Part shown: in pieces, positions 36,263-46,466 of the stretch
Position numbering within the stretch: position 1 is the first letter of the stretch
Layout: each line of letters starts with the position of its first letter
The notes under the pieces: generated by a model
Databases searched by the model: none
What the model was told of the DNA's origin: nothing
Seen by the model: the letters and a program-made list of their open reading frames with translations, nothing else
Program-made: the position numbers and the translations under genes
Assembly (NCBI GenBank): GCA_016841945.1
Contig: JAENYC010000009.1
Coordinates: 46,165-110,164 of the forward strand
From: Haloplasma contractile
GTDB lineage: Bacteria > Bacillota_I > Bacilli_A > Haloplasmatales > Haloplasmataceae
Reading direction: 5' to 3'
DNA length: 64,000 nucleotides

Positions 36263-37201
36263 ATGAAAGTAATAAAAATAATGCCTAGAGGATTCTGTTT
36301 TGGTGTTGTCAGTGCGTTAAAAATCGCAGTAAATGCAGCTTACGACGAAAGTCTTCCCCGCCCTATCTATATATTAGGAAATATAGTGCATAATCACTTT
36401 ATTTCAGAAGCATTAAATCATATAGGATTAATCACAGTCGATGATAAACAAAAAACACGGCATGAATTACTTGATTTAATCGATAGTGGTACGGTTATAT
36501 TTACGGCTCATGGAGTATCAGATGATGTCATAAAGAAAGCACATGATAAGGGCTTATACTTAATTAACGCAACCTGTAAATTTGTTAATAAAACAAATGA
36601 TTACATCAAACAAAAAATAAGTAAAGGATATGATGTCATTTACATTGGAAAAAAACATCATCCAGAACCTGAAGGGGCACTTGGTATAAATCCAAAAAAA
36701 ATACATTTAGTAGAAAATATCAACGATATAAAGAATCTAAATATTAATAATCAAAAAATTACGATAACCAATCAAACAACCATGAGTTATTGGGATGTTG
36801 AAAATCTCGCAAATAAAATTAAAGAATTATATCCTACTGCTGAATTCTTAAATGAAATATGTAATGCAACACAAGTAAGACAAGAAGCAGTATTAAAAAA
36901 AGCGATACAAGCTGATGTAACAATTGTAGTAGGAGACCCACTTAGTAACAACACAAATAAATTAGCCTCTATCTCTGAATCAAAAGCGAACACCCATTCT
37001 CATTTAATAGAAAGTGTGGAAGATATAGACCCAGAATGGTTCAAAGATGCTCAAACTGTGGCTGTCACAAGTGGTGCATCAACACCAACTGCTATCACAA
37101 ATGAAGTCATTAAGTTTTTAGAGGATTTTGATTATCATGATCCTTCTACATATTATCGAAAATCTAATTTAAGTTATAAAGAAATCTTAAATATAAAATA
37201 A
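36263..37201 (+). CDS. ispH: 4-hydroxy-3-methylbut-2-enyl diphosphate reductase
   Basis: Last MEP pathway enzyme; a [4Fe-4S] protein producing IPP and DMAPP. The 312-aa protein has the three cluster Cys in PRGFCFGV (C12), INATCKFVNKT and NEICNATQVRQ, plus TAHGVS, GKKHHPEPEG and TSGASTPT. A TATAAT box at 36242-36247 and GGTGAT lie upstream. It is transcribed against its neighbours. The yqfQ-ispH-trmK-sigA neighbourhood is preserved from Bacillus. Confidence 0.96.
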   Translation: MKVIKIMPRGFCFGVVSALKIAVNAAYDESLPRPIYILGNIVHNHFISEALNHIGLITVDDKQKTRHELLDLIDSGTVIFTAHGVSDDVIKKAHDKGLYLINATCKFVNKTNDYIKQKISKGYDVIYIGKKHHPEPEGALGINPKKIHLVENINDIKNLNINNQKITITNQTTMSYWDVENLANKIKELYPTAEFLNEICNATQVRQEAVLKKAIQADVTIVVGDPLSNNTNKLASISESKANTHSHLIESVEDIDPEWFKDAQTVAVTSGASTPTAITNEVIKFLEDFDYHDPSTYYRKSNLSYKEILNIK

Positions 37202-37227
37202 AAAAGAAGTAGAATCTACTTCTTTTT
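37201..37227. terminator. Bidirectional terminator after ispH
   Basis: AAAAAGAAGTAGA and TCTACTTCTTTTT are perfect arms around a single base, beginning at the last base of the ispH stop codon and overlapping the end of the convergent YcxB-like frame. Confidence 0.8.
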
Positions 37228-37733
37228 ATATAAATATTTACATTTTTTTTCACCTAATAAGTTATACAAATGATTTCTTATTTCATCTTCATGGTCTTCT
37301 AAATTTTCTTTTGGTATAATAAGTGCTTGCAGTGAAGAGATAAATAAATAAAAATATTCTTTTGACTCACATGCTAAATACATATCACACCAATTATACT
37401 TAGTTGTATTTGGCCCTGATTGTTGAATGATTCCTTCATCGTTTATTGTATATTGAAAATCATATCGATAAAATGGATTTGTTCGATATTGTTTTTTTAC
37501 ATTATATCGATGAAGAAGTGGCATTAAAATAAAACTTATTGAAAATAAATAAACAACCCTAGCATAAAAAAGTCTATTCTATCTAATAAAATAAATAAAA
37601 CGATTAAAAAAATAAACAAAACTAAAAAAAAGTATTGAAATAACTTTAAACGTGATTTAACGTATAATTGCCAAGTTAAAAATTTCAATAAATCTTCTTC
37701 TGTATATTGATAATTATATACAATTTCTTTCAT
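37216..37733 (-). pseudogene. YcxB-like membrane protein, split by a frameshift
   Basis: Two adjacent frames form one protein of about 172 aa. The first (37733 to 37536) has MKEIVYNYQYTEEDLLKFL and a membrane helix, then runs to a stop. The second frame enters in the second helix (VVYLFSISFILMPLL) and continues to a YcxB-like C-terminal domain (YTINDEGIIQQSG, NWCDMYLACESKEYFYLFIS). They join if the minus-strand run of six T at about 37566-37571 is read as seven. GGGAGG precedes the first ATG. This is either a real lesion, a slippery or phase-variable tract, or a sequencing error. Confidence 0.75.
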
Positions 37734-37891
37734 TATAACGCCTCCCTAGAAAAATTATATCATATATATATTAATAAATGAAGAAAAATAGAACACAAAC
37801 TAATACTTAAATAATTTAATAAATATATTTTAATCCTCACAATATTATCACAATTAGCCATTATAATGTAAAAAAAAGGAGGATTAGATTT

Positions 37892-39100
37892 ATGAAAAAA
37901 ATATTTGCAGTATTAAGTCTTTTATTATTAATGGTACTTGTTGGATGTACTTCTACACTACTACCTATTAGTGAAACTACAACACAAGATTTCCAAAATA
38001 ATCCAACAACAGTAGAATTGGATACTAATGATACTCTAGCATTCTCAACATATCTTGCAAGTGGATTATTATCTAGCTCTAATCAAACAAGTTCAGCTTC
38101 AAACATGACAAATAGTATTTTTGAAGACTATAAGGTTAGTTTTTTAACTAGTACAACTACCGAAACAACAGAAGATGATACAACATTAGAAATAGAAACT
38201 GAACTAGATGAAGTTAATATTTACTTTAATAAATTAAAAGTATTCATGGAAGGTGGAGTTGAAGAAGTTCTTAATATCACTCAACAAACATCTACTATTG
38301 AAGGTTATGATTTTGAAATGACCTATTCTATCGAAGATGTAAATTACACAATCTATTACTCTATCATCAATCCAGAAGAAAACAATACAACAGATGAAAC
38401 CACTACTGAAAGTGATGATGAAGAGGAAACCACTACTACAGAAGAAGTAACGACTACTGAAAGTGATGACGAAGAGGAAACCACTACTACAGAGGAAGTA
38501 ACGACTACTGAAAGTGATGACGAAGAGGAAGAAGAAAATGATGATGAAGAGGAAGAAGATGAAGATGAGTTTCAATTAGTAGGATTAATGGTCATCGATG
38601 GTGTTAGTTATGAATTAGTTGGTGCTAATGAGATTGAAGAAAATGAACAAAAAATGTGGTTTGAAACGAAAGAAACAAATGACAGTGAAAATCATGTACG
38701 TGTTGAGATTAAAAATGAAGAAGGCGAACAAAAATTTGAAGTTGAAACTGTATTAAATGGAGTAAATAAACAAGCAGAAATTAAATTTGAACAAGAAGAA
38801 GATGAAACAAAAGTAGAGTTAAAACTCATAAATGGAGAAAATGAAAGTGAGTATGAATTTAAGAAAGAATTAGAAGATGGAGAAAACACTTATAAATTTG
38901 AATATAACATTAATGGTGTTGAAGGAGAAGTTAAAATAATAGAAAACATCGACCAAGAAGGTAATAAAACTTATCAATATGAAATTGAAGAAAATGGTAA
39001 AAGTAAAGAAATAGGAAAACCTGATCCAGATGATGAAGAAGAAGATGATGATGATGATAATGAGGAGGAGGAGGAAGAAGAAACCTCTGAAGAAGTATAA
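37892..39100 (+). CDS. Acidic repeat lipoprotein
   Basis: A 402-aa protein with a lipoprotein signal: MKKIFAVLSLLLLMVLVGC, with LVGC as lipobox and Cys19 as the lipidated residue. After a Thr/Ser-rich part come tandem 48-base repeats (38395-38535) coding for ETTTTEEVTTTESDDE units, a run of Asp/Glu, a beta-rich domain with regularly spaced E-x-K patterns (about 220-370), and an Asp/Glu-only tail. Net charge is extremely negative. AAGGAGG precedes the ATG. LspA in this window could process it. Ion binding or surface-charge roles are possible; no family recognised. Confidence 0.78.
   Translation: MKKIFAVLSLLLLMVLVGCTSTLLPISETTTQDFQNNPTTVELDTNDTLAFSTYLASGLLSSSNQTSSASNMTNSIFEDYKVSFLTSTTTETTEDDTTLEIETELDEVNIYFNKLKVFMEGGVEEVLNITQQTSTIEGYDFEMTYSIEDVNYTIYYSIINPEENNTTDETTTESDDEEETTTTEEVTTTESDDEEETTTTEEVTTTESDDEEEEENDDEEEEDEDEFQLVGLMVIDGVSYELVGANEIEENEQKMWFETKETNDSENHVRVEIKNEEGEQKFEVETVLNGVNKQAEIKFEQEEDETKVELKLINGENESEYEFKKELEDGENTYKFEYNINGVEGEVKIIENIDQEGNKTYQYEIEENGKSKEIGKPDPDDEEEDDDDDNEEEEEEETSEEV
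38395..38535 (+). repeat. 48-base tandem repeat within the lipoprotein gene
   Basis: About three copies of a 48-base unit, nearly identical at the DNA level, coding for a 16-residue Thr/Glu/Asp motif. The near-identity suggests recent expansion by slippage or recombination, so the copy number may vary between strains. Confidence 0.8.
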
Positions 39101-39115
39101 ACTCATATTATTACG

Positions 39116-39144
39116 CCTACATCAACTAGATGTAGGTTTTTTTT
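39116..39144 (+). terminator. Terminator after the lipoprotein gene
   Basis: CCTACATC and GATGTAGG pair around five bases, followed by eight T on the plus strand. Confidence 0.85.
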
Positions 39145-39158
39145 AATAAATTAAAAAA

Positions 39159-39180
39159 ATCCTCTATTTTTTAGAGGATT
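39159..39180 (-). terminator. Terminator after trmK
   Basis: AATCCTCTA and TAGAGGATT form a nine-base stem with a short loop, followed by T on the minus strand. It overlaps the last codons of trmK. Confidence 0.7.
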
Positions 39181-39853
39181 CCAATATTGATTGAATTTGT
39201 TTAATTGATTTAAAAAACCATTTTTTATTTTGATGATTTTTTGGAATTCTGTTGTAGATTTCTTTTTTGTGATTCAATATAGATTGCCATTTTTCAATAA
39301 AAAATCTATTCCTTTGTGTTAGTAAAATAGGACCAAAAACAATTTCATCGTTTGTATATTGTATATTATATTTTCTTTTATCGGCTACAATTATCTCATA
39401 AAAAACATTTTCTTCTTTAATTATTTCTTCAAAAACAATTTCATAATGATTCTCACACAACCATTGTCTAACTGTTTCTTCATTTACATTAGGTTGTAAA
39501 ATTAACCGATTATTGAACTGTAAAATGTGCTTACCCGTTTCTAATATATGTCTAATAAGTTTTCCACCCATACCCGCTACTATGATAACATCAGTTGAAT
39601 CATTTTGGGATATGATTTCTAAACCATTTCCTAAACGGACATTTATTTTAGCATCCATTTGATAATTATGAATATTCTTCATAGCTTCATTTACTGGTCC
39701 TTCATTAATATCTGTTGCGATGGCACCATCTATTAAATTATTCTTAATTAAATAAATCGGTACTAAACAATGGTCAGTACCGACATCAACGACATAACGA
39801 TATGGTTTCACATAAGAGGCGATTGTTTTTAATCGATTGGATATTTGAAACAT
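39164..39853 (-). CDS. trmK: tRNA (adenine-22 N1)-methyltransferase TrmK
   Basis: Methylates A22 of tRNA with SAM. The 229-aa protein starts with ISNRLKTIASYV, then the SAM site VVDVGTDHCLVPIYL, ATDINEGPVNEA, VRLGNGLEII and the VIIVAGMGGKLIRHIL block, all typical of TrmK. A C-terminal coiled-coil part follows. The start is one base after the sigA stop, with GGAAG upstream. yqfN (trmK) also lies by sigA in Bacillus. Confidence 0.93.
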   Translation of the reverse strand: MFQISNRLKTIASYVKPYRYVVDVGTDHCLVPIYLIKNNLIDGAIATDINEGPVNEAMKNIHNYQMDAKINVRLGNGLEIISQNDSTDVIIVAGMGGKLIRHILETGKHILQFNNRLILQPNVNEETVRQWLCENHYEIVFEEIIKEENVFYEIIVADKRKYNIQYTNDEIVFGPILLTQRNRFFIEKWQSILNHKKEIYNRIPKNHQNKKWFFKSIKQIQSILESSKK

Positions 39854-39854
39854 T

Positions 39855-41102
39855 TTATTCTTCCATGAAATCTCTTAATTTTTTACTTCTTGATGGATGC
39901 CTTAGTTTTCTTAGAGCCTTGGCCTCTATTTGTCTGATACGTTCTCTCGTTACACCAAATTCTCTTCCTACTTCTTCTAAGGTACGTGTTCTTCCATCAT
40001 CTAATCCAAAACGAAGTCGTAACACGCGTTCTTCTCTATCCGTTAATGTTTCTAATACATCATTTAATTCTTCTTTTAATAACTCATTAGAAGCAAACTC
40101 ATCAGGTGATATAGCATCATCATCTGCGATAAAATCTCCTAAATTAGAATCGTCTTCTTCTCCTACAGGTGATTCTAAAGAAATAGGTTCTTGAGAAATT
40201 TTTAATATTTCACGAACTTTATCAGAAGTCGTTTCCATTTTAACAGCTATTTCATCCGGTGTTGGTTCTCTACCTAATTCCTGTGTTAATTGACGTTGAA
40301 ATCTAACCAGTTTATTAATCGTTTCAACCATATGAACCGGTATACGAATGGTACGAGCTTGATCAGCTATTGCTCTAGTAATTGCTTGTCTAATCCACCA
40401 AGTTGCGTAAGTAGAAAATTTATATCCTTTTGTATAATCAAATTTATCTACCGCTTTCATGAGACCCATATTTCCTTCTTGAATTAGATCTAAAAATAAC
40501 ATCCCACGACCTACATGTCTTTTCGCAATCGAAACTACTAAACGAAGATTTGCCTCGACTAATCTTTGCTTTGCCAATTCACCACGGTGAATTGCAGCTT
40601 CATAGTCTTCAATTTCTTGTTCAGTTATATCATCTTTAGTTTCGATTTGTTCAGTCGCAAATTTCCCATACTCAATATACTTTGCGTAATCAATTTCATC
40701 ATCACCAGATAATAGTTCAACCTTCCCTATTTCTTTTAGATACATTCTTACAGGGTCATTAATTTTTATACTAGTTGGTAATGCAATATCATCAGTTGAA
40801 TAATGGGATTCTAAATTAATATCTACTTCTAAGTAAGGATCATCTAATTCATCCTCATCGTCATCATCATTTTTAGATTTTTTTCCTTTGATTAACTCTT
40901 CAATATCTAAATCATCGTCTTCAGCATCATCAACTAATTTAATTTTTTCTGTTCGAAATAATTCAAAAATATCCTCATATCCTTCTGGGTCAATATCAAA
41001 TGCACTGAGTTGATCTTGAATCTCATCATTATAAAGATAACCCTGTTCTTTTCCTTTCTCAATTAAATTGGTAATGACTTTTTGATAATCGGCATGTAGC
41101 AT
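39855..41102 (-). CDS. sigA: RNA polymerase primary sigma factor
   Basis: Housekeeping sigma-70. The 415-aa protein has an acidic N-terminal region (about 60-85), region 1.2 ([16 protein letters not shown]), region 2 ([54 protein letters not shown]), region 3 and region 4 ([20 protein letters not shown], [19 protein letters not shown]). GAGGTGG precedes the ATG. It lies directly after dnaG, the macromolecular synthesis operon order of Firmicutes. The consensus TTGACA/TATAAT boxes found in this window fit its usual specificity. Confidence 0.97.
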   Translation of the reverse strand: MLHADYQKVITNLIEKGKEQGYLYNDEIQDQLSAFDIDPEGYEDIFELFRTEKIKLVDDAEDDDLDIEELIKGKKSKNDDDDEDELDDPYLEVDINLESHYSTDDIALPTSIKINDPVRMYLKEIGKVELLSGDDEIDYAKYIEYGKFATEQIETKDDITEQEIEDYEAAIHRGELAKQRLVEANLRLVVSIAKRHVGRGMLFLDLIQEGNMGLMKAVDKFDYTKGYKFSTYATWWIRQAITRAIADQARTIRIPVHMVETINKLVRFQRQLTQELGREPTPDEIAVKMETTSDKVREILKISQEPISLESPVGEEDDSNLGDFIADDDAISPDEFASNELLKEELNDVLETLTDREERVLRLRFGLDDGRTRTLEEVGREFGVTRERIRQIEAKALRKLRHPSRSKKLRDFMEE

Positions 41103-41116
41103 TTTACCACCTCGTT

Positions 41117-42928
41117 TTAATTTTTCACCTTGGTAACTTTTAACTGTTCAATTATTTGTTGTGAAATCTTTCTTTTTTCTTGATCAGTTTTTGTATTCTT
41201 TAACCTCTTTTTTAATTGACCAACAATACTTGCAATCAATTCATTAATGATAACCGCAAAACATTGTTGTAAATATCTTTCTTCATAGGAGCCTTTATAA
41301 TTTTTAAAATCTTTATAAATTTTTTGATAAAAATCTAAATAGGTTTCATTGTCTTTCACATATTTATTTAAAAATTCTTCATAATCAAAGTTATCATAGG
41401 TATTATAATAACTACATATATCGTAAAATAAATCTCTATATTGCCTATGATTAAATGTGATTCTCGTATCCTTATTAATTATATTAACAAACTTTCGATT
41501 ATATAAGCAAAAAAAGATGATTATTTTTTGTGCTTCAATTAATTTTTTCTCAGATGGCCTATTTTTCTCTATTTTTTTAATAATATGATCATGCATTATG
41601 ACATCGTAATTGTTCGGTTCATCTGATTTCTTTAAATATTGTGTATAATTATTATAGTCATATTGTAGGGTTTTTATTGACACATTTATATCGTTACTTA
41701 ATTTATTTAAAAATAATTCTCGTTCAGTTGGTGTTGCTTCTGTAATTAATCGAAACACCTTCTTCTTAAAATCATCAATAGATTCAATATGATTGATGTT
41801 TATATTAGAATGATATAGTTCATACATATATTCCTTATAGCTTTTTATATTCTCATCTATATATTCAGAATACTTATCTTCCCCATATTGATTGACATAA
41901 TCATCGGGGTCTAATCCATTTGGTAAATGAACGACTGAAATTTTTAAATGATGTTTGTGAAGTAATTGAATTGCTTTTTTGGTCGCTTCTATTCCTGGAT
42001 TATCAGCATCATAACACAAGATTACATGGGGTGTAAATTTTTTTAATATTTGAACATGTTCATTTGTTAGTGATGTCCCCATTGCTGCAACACTTTCATA
42101 TATTCCACTTCTATAGGAAGCAATAACATCCATGAACCCTTCAAATAAAAAGACACGTTTATTTTGTCGAATCATTTTTTTTGCATGATATAAGTTATAT
42201 AATATTTTAGCTTTTTTAAAAATTGGTGTTTCCTGTGTGTTCATGTATTTTGGCTCATCTTTATTCTTGTCCAAATACAATCTTCCACTAAATCCAACAA
42301 TATTTCCATGCTCATTTGTGATAGGAAACATAATTCTATTTTTAAACTTATCGTAAAATTTATTATTGTATTTTATAACATGTCCTAACTCTAACATGGA
42401 TAATTCAGAATAATCGTTTGATTTTAAAGCTTGATATAAAGTATCTACACTATCTGGTGCTAATCCAATTTTAAATTGTTTAATAGTATCTAAAGTAATA
42501 TGTCGGTTTTCAAGATATTTTAATGCTTCTTTCCCTTCTTTTGTATTAAGAAGTGCAAATTGATAGAAATCACATACGAATTGATTAATTTTATAATACT
42601 TTGTTTGTTCGACACTTTTATTATAATCAAAATATTCATCTATATTAAGATTTATATTAGATGCTAATTTTCTTATACTATCAATAAACGAAATATTTTC
42701 AATTTTCGATATAAACTGAGCAACATTTCCACCTTCTCCACAACTAAAACAGTGAAATATTTGTTTTTCTGTCGAAACTGAAAAAGAAGGTGTTTTTTCA
42801 CTATGAAAAGGGCATAATCCAAAATAGTTCTTTCCTTGTTTATTCAATTTCACATACGAAGAAACCACTTGAAGGATGTCATTTTCTTTGATGACCCTTT
42901 CCACAATGTGATTAGGAATAAGTGCCAT
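41117..42928 (-). CDS. dnaG: DNA primase
   Basis: Synthesises RNA primers for replication. The 603-aa protein has the CHC2 zinc finger (C39, H42, C60, C63), the RNA-polymerase core with the TOPRIM motif ([16 protein letters not shown], then [12 protein letters not shown]), and a long helicase-interaction tail rich in Lys, Asn and Tyr. GGAG precedes the ATG by about eight bases. It is upstream of sigA with a 14-base gap. Confidence 0.96.
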   Translation of the reverse strand: MALIPNHIVERVIKENDILQVVSSYVKLNKQGKNYFGLCPFHSEKTPSFSVSTEKQIFHCFSCGEGGNVAQFISKIENISFIDSIRKLASNINLNIDEYFDYNKSVEQTKYYKINQFVCDFYQFALLNTKEGKEALKYLENRHITLDTIKQFKIGLAPDSVDTLYQALKSNDYSELSMLELGHVIKYNNKFYDKFKNRIMFPITNEHGNIVGFSGRLYLDKNKDEPKYMNTQETPIFKKAKILYNLYHAKKMIRQNKRVFLFEGFMDVIASYRSGIYESVAAMGTSLTNEHVQILKKFTPHVILCYDADNPGIEATKKAIQLLHKHHLKISVVHLPNGLDPDDYVNQYGEDKYSEYIDENIKSYKEYMYELYHSNININHIESIDDFKKKVFRLITEATPTERELFLNKLSNDINVSIKTLQYDYNNYTQYLKKSDEPNNYDVIMHDHIIKKIEKNRPSEKKLIEAQKIIIFFCLYNRKFVNIINKDTRITFNHRQYRDLFYDICSYYNTYDNFDYEEFLNKYVKDNETYLDFYQKIYKDFKNYKGSYEERYLQQCFAVIINELIASIVGQLKKRLKNTKTDQEKRKISQQIIEQLKVTKVKN

Positions 42929-42960
42929 AATATGCCAACTCCTATTATTATATCATAAAA

Positions 42961-44334
42961 TTACAACTTTAAACGTTTATTAAAATATTCATTTAATTCA
43001 GAAATCTTAATGCGAACTTGTTCCATTGAATCACGGTCTCTAATCGTTACAGTATCATCATCTAATGTGTCATAATCAATGGTAATACAATATGGGGTTC
43101 CTATCGCATCTTGTCTTCTATATCTTCGTCCGATGTTTCCTGAAGTATCGTATTCCGTCATAAACTCTTTTGATACTAAATCATAGACCGCTTCTGCTTT
43201 TTTACCTAATTTTTTTACCAGTGGCAATACCGCTATTTTATATGGTGCTAAATCTGGGTGAAGATGAAGTACTTCACGTGTTTCACCATTATCAAGTGTT
43301 TCCTCTTCGTAGCTATCAATGAATACCGCTAATAAAAGCCGTTCTACACTTACAGAGGGTTCAATACAATAGGGAATAAACCTTTCATTATTTTTTTGGT
43401 CTAAATAATCTAAACGCTCTCCTGATTGTTTGCTGTGAGCCAACAAATCATAATCTGTTCTATTTGCGATTCCCCAAAGTTCTCCCCATCCAAAAGGAAA
43501 TAGATACTCAATATCAGCAGTTGCTTTACTATAATGACTCAATTCTTCATTATGATGATTACGAACTCTTAAATTGTCTTGTTTAACACCCATTGACTTC
43601 ACAAAATCAAAACAAAAATCTCGCCAATATGTGTACCATTTATTATCTTCAGACGGATGACAGAAAAATTCTAATTCCATCTGTTCAAATTCTCTTGTTC
43701 GAAAAATGAAATTTCCTGGCGTAATTTCATTTCTAAATGATTTTCCTATTTGACATATTCCAAAAGGAATTTTTTTTCTTGATGTTCTTGCTATATTTTT
43801 GAAATTCACAAAAATACCTTGTGCAGTTTCAGGACGTAAGTAAACAGTCGATTGATCATTTTCAACGACACCTTGATGCGTTTTAAACATGAGTTCAAAT
43901 TGTCTAATATCAGTAAAATTCTTAGCGCCACAATTTGGACATTTTATATCATGTTGACTAATATAAGCTTCTAGTTCTTCATTAGAAAATCCACCAGCAT
44001 TTACTTCCTGATTGGTATAATCTTCAATTAATTTATCAGCTCTATGTCTTGTATTACATTCTTTACAATCCATTAATGGATCACTAAATCCTCCAACATG
44101 ACCAGAAGCTACCCAAACATCAGGATTCATAAAAATGGCGGAATCTAATCCTACATTGTTTTTAGATTGTTGAACAAATTTTTTCCACCATAGCTTTTTA
44201 ATATTATTTTTTAATTCAACGCCAAGTGGACCGTAATCCCAAGTGTTTGATAAACCACCGTAAATTTCCGAACCTTGATAAACAAAACCTAACGTCTTGG
44301 CATAATTCACTATTTTTTCCATATTTAACTTCAT
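42961..44334 (-). CDS. glyQS: Glycyl-tRNA synthetase, single-chain type
   Basis: Charges tRNA-Gly. The 457-aa class II enzyme is the dimeric eukaryote-like type, not the tetrameric GlyQ/GlyS of Bacillus: [20 protein letters not shown] at the start, a zinc-like pair ([11 protein letters not shown] and CPNCGAKNF), motif 2 region [20 protein letters not shown], and [10 protein letters not shown] (motif 3). GGAGG lies seven bases before the ATG. A glycine T-box leader controls it. The enzyme swap at a conserved position is shared with Mollicutes and staphylococci. Confidence 0.96.
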   Translation of the reverse strand: MKLNMEKIVNYAKTLGFVYQGSEIYGGLSNTWDYGPLGVELKNNIKKLWWKKFVQQSKNNVGLDSAIFMNPDVWVASGHVGGFSDPLMDCKECNTRHRADKLIEDYTNQEVNAGGFSNEELEAYISQHDIKCPNCGAKNFTDIRQFELMFKTHQGVVENDQSTVYLRPETAQGIFVNFKNIARTSRKKIPFGICQIGKSFRNEITPGNFIFRTREFEQMELEFFCHPSEDNKWYTYWRDFCFDFVKSMGVKQDNLRVRNHHNEELSHYSKATADIEYLFPFGWGELWGIANRTDYDLLAHSKQSGERLDYLDQKNNERFIPYCIEPSVSVERLLLAVFIDSYEEETLDNGETREVLHLHPDLAPYKIAVLPLVKKLGKKAEAVYDLVSKEFMTEYDTSGNIGRRYRRQDAIGTPYCITIDYDTLDDDTVTIRDRDSMEQVRIKISELNEYFNKRLKL

Positions 44335-44362
44335 ATAAATTCCTCCATAGTGTTATAAAATA

Positions 44363-44590
44363 CAAAAAAATTCTCTTACCTACACCTAAAAATTTAAGCA
44401 TAGGGACGAGAATTATTCCCGCGGTTCCACCCTATTTACCATCATTATGGTCTCTCTTTATATAATATACTCAAGAGTTCCTTCATTTACTTCCATTATC
44501 TAGCTTACACCATCCTAGAATCGCTAAGAATTTATCATAAATTACTATTCTCTTTCACCGTATATACACATTTCTCCAAATATATTATAG
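44363..44590 (-). promoter_or_regulatory. Glycine T-box riboswitch upstream of glyQS
   Basis: The canonical T-box sequence GGGTGGAACCGCG reads on the minus strand at about 44420-44433. Upstream is a stem I with AGTAA, GGATGGTG and a GGAACTC segment; GGA at 44479-44481 is the likely specifier codon, which would bind tRNA-Gly(UCC). Downstream, AATTCTC and GAGAATT form a terminator stem followed by seven T (44363-44375). Uncharged tRNA-Gly should favour the antiterminator and permit glyQS expression. Confidence 0.93.
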
Positions 44591-44612
44591 ATAATGAATT
44601 TATAATTGTCAA
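44584..44612 (-). promoter_or_regulatory. Promoter of the glyQS T-box leader
   Basis: Perfect TTGACA (44607-44612) and TATAAT (44584-44589) on the minus strand, spaced by 17 bases. The -35 box overlaps the recO stop codon. Confidence 0.88.
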
Positions 44613-45340
44613 GAACAATCAAAATATTTTGAAGAATTTGTTTTCATATTTAAATGATATGCATAATAATTTGTCACTAAATCTCTTAACTCTGTTATTA
44701 TCTTTTCATCTATTTCATATTGAAGACTTGTAAATTCTTGATGAAATAACTGGTAAAGAAATTTTAGTGATTCAATAGAATAATGACCACTCTTATCATC
44801 TATACATTGATTACAAACAAATCCTCCCTTTGATATGTCGAAATTTGCGATATTCTCTTGGTCACCACACTCGACACAATGTGACAATATTGGTGCAACA
44901 CCAATAAAATATAAAAGTTTTAACTCAAAAAACAACGTCATGATTTTTGTTTTTTTCGTATTATCGGTATCATTAATTTCTTTCATTATATTTAAAATTA
45001 AATCATATAAGTAGGGAATAGACTGATGTTGTTCAATATTTTTGTAGATTAACTCAAATAGATGATAGATGTAGATATTTTTATGAAAATCTATCTTTAA
45101 TGATCTAAAAGAATGAATCATCTCTCCTACAAAGCAACTCGATAATCCCTTTGTATACAGTATATTAAAAAAAGCATGACTAATTGGTTGCGCTAAGGCA
45201 AACGTCTTACTTTTATAATGATTTCCTCCTTTTAAATATATGCCAATTAATCCATGCTCTTTTGTAAACACTTGTATGATTTTACTTTTTTCTTGATAAT
45301 CACTTGCCTTTATGACAATCCCTTCGATTGTTTCTACCAT
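44609..45340 (-). CDS. recO: DNA repair protein RecO
   Basis: Loads RecA on SSB-coated DNA with RecR. The 243-aa protein has the N-terminal OB fold (ETIEGIVIKASDYQEKSKII), a helical domain and the zinc motif CVECGD with a second pair CNQC around GGFVC. It overlaps the upstream YqzL frame by 41 bases. The ribosome site is AGAGGG. The recO-era neighbourhood is typical of Firmicutes. Confidence 0.94.
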   Translation of the reverse strand: MVETIEGIVIKASDYQEKSKIIQVFTKEHGLIGIYLKGGNHYKSKTFALAQPISHAFFNILYTKGLSSCFVGEMIHSFRSLKIDFHKNIYIYHLFELIYKNIEQHQSIPYLYDLILNIMKEINDTDNTKKTKIMTLFFELKLLYFIGVAPILSHCVECGDQENIANFDISKGGFVCNQCIDDKSGHYSIESLKFLYQLFHQEFTSLQYEIDEKIITELRDLVTNYYAYHLNMKTNSSKYFDCS

Positions 45341-45476
45341 TTTTATCCCTCTTACTATCCTTTATAATGACTTCTGTTCCCATTTCGTTTAAGTATTTTT
45401 TTTGTCTTTTCTTATAGTTTAGATAGTCATTCACTCTACCTGTGTGCATAAATTTGTCCCATGCTTCTTTTTTCAT
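45300..45476 (-). CDS. yqzL: YqzL-like small protein
   Basis: A 58-codon frame in the place of yqzL between era and recO. It reads MKKEAWDKFMHTGRVNDYLN followed by YKRKQ; the core W-x-x-F-x-x-TG-x-V-x-x-YL-x-YK matches the YqzL pattern, but this protein has a longer basic tail. AGGAAAATTGGAAA precedes the ATG. The end overlaps recO by 41 bases in another frame, which suggests coupling. Function of YqzL is unknown. Confidence 0.78.
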   Translation of the reverse strand: MKKEAWDKFMHTGRVNDYLNYKKRQKKYLNEMGTEVIIKDSKRDKNGRNNRRDCHKGK

Positions 45477-45552
45477 TTTCCAATTTTCCTTTCTCCTATT
45501 TTCTATTTATTAGGATAGACAAAAATTGAAAAATTATTTATCTAAATACTCA

Positions 45553-46458
45553 TTAATATGTATTTTTGTTATAGCCAAATTCGTTTAATAAATAAGTTCT
45601 GTTTCTCCAATCTTCAATGACTTTTACCCATAATTCTAGGTAGACTTTACTCCCTAATAAATTTTGTATATCTAATCGCGCTAATCGGCCTATATCCTTA
45701 AGCATCTTACCACCTTTACCTATAATAATTCCTTTTTGAGAAGAACGCTCAACAATAATGGTCGCCATTACATCAATCACATGACTTTTTTTTCTTTTTT
45801 TAATTTCATCTATTATAACAGCAACAGAATGTGGCACTTCTTCTCGTGTTTTCAATAACACTTTTTCACGTATTAACTCCGCAATAATAAATTGTTCTGG
45901 GTGATCAGTGATGGTATCTAGTGGATAATATTTTGGACCATTTGGTAAATAACTTTGAATAAGTTCTAAAAGGTGGTTAACATTTTCATTGGTTAGCGCT
46001 GATATAGGAACAATTTCTGAAAAATTATATTCTTTTTGATAGGTGTCTATAGTGTGATAAATTTCCTCTTTTGTCATAAGATCAATTTTATTAATGATTA
46101 AAAACATCGGTTGTTTAATGTTTTTTAAATGCTCTATGATATATCTGTTACCACCACTTAAACTTTCATTACCACTCACCATAAACAAAATAATATCAAC
46201 TTCTCGCAAAGCATTAAACGCAGTCTCATTTAGAATTTGGCCTAATTTATGTTTGGGTTTATGAATCCCTGGTGTATCGATAAAAATCATTTGCGAATCA
46301 GCTGTGTTATAAATACCCTGTATTTTATTTCTTGTTGTCTGTGGCTTATCACTAATTATTGCTATTTTTTGTTTTAGAATTTGATTGATAAACGTTGATT
46401 TACCAGCGTTGGGTCTCCCAACGATTGTGATGAAACCAGACTTAAATGTATTATCCAT
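45553..46458 (-). CDS. era: GTPase Era
   Basis: Ribosome-assembly GTPase that binds the 3-prime end of 16S rRNA. The 301-aa protein has G1 GRPNAGKST, G2 with TTRNKIQGI, G3 DTPGIHKP, G4 NKIDL, G5 SALT and a C-terminal KH domain with IIVERSSQKGIIIGKGGKML. It starts after a nine-base gap from cdd. In Bacillus cdd and era are also adjacent. Confidence 0.96.
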   Translation of the reverse strand: MDNTFKSGFITIVGRPNAGKSTFINQILKQKIAIISDKPQTTRNKIQGIYNTADSQMIFIDTPGIHKPKHKLGQILNETAFNALREVDIILFMVSGNESLSGGNRYIIEHLKNIKQPMFLIINKIDLMTKEEIYHTIDTYQKEYNFSEIVPISALTNENVNHLLELIQSYLPNGPKYYPLDTITDHPEQFIIAELIREKVLLKTREEVPHSVAVIIDEIKKRKKSHVIDVMATIIVERSSQKGIIIGKGGKMLKDIGRLARLDIQNLLGSKVYLELWVKVIEDWRNRTYLLNEFGYNKNTY

Positions 46459-46466
46459 GCTATCGC

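Noticed and set aside
38395..38535. Regular 48-base repeats resembling a CRISPR array
   Set aside because: They are contiguous coding repeats in frame with no spacers and no cas genes.
38234..39106. Minus-strand Phe/Ile/Ser-rich frames
   Set aside because: They are the antisense of the acidic repeat lipoprotein, produced by its GAA/GAT-rich codons.
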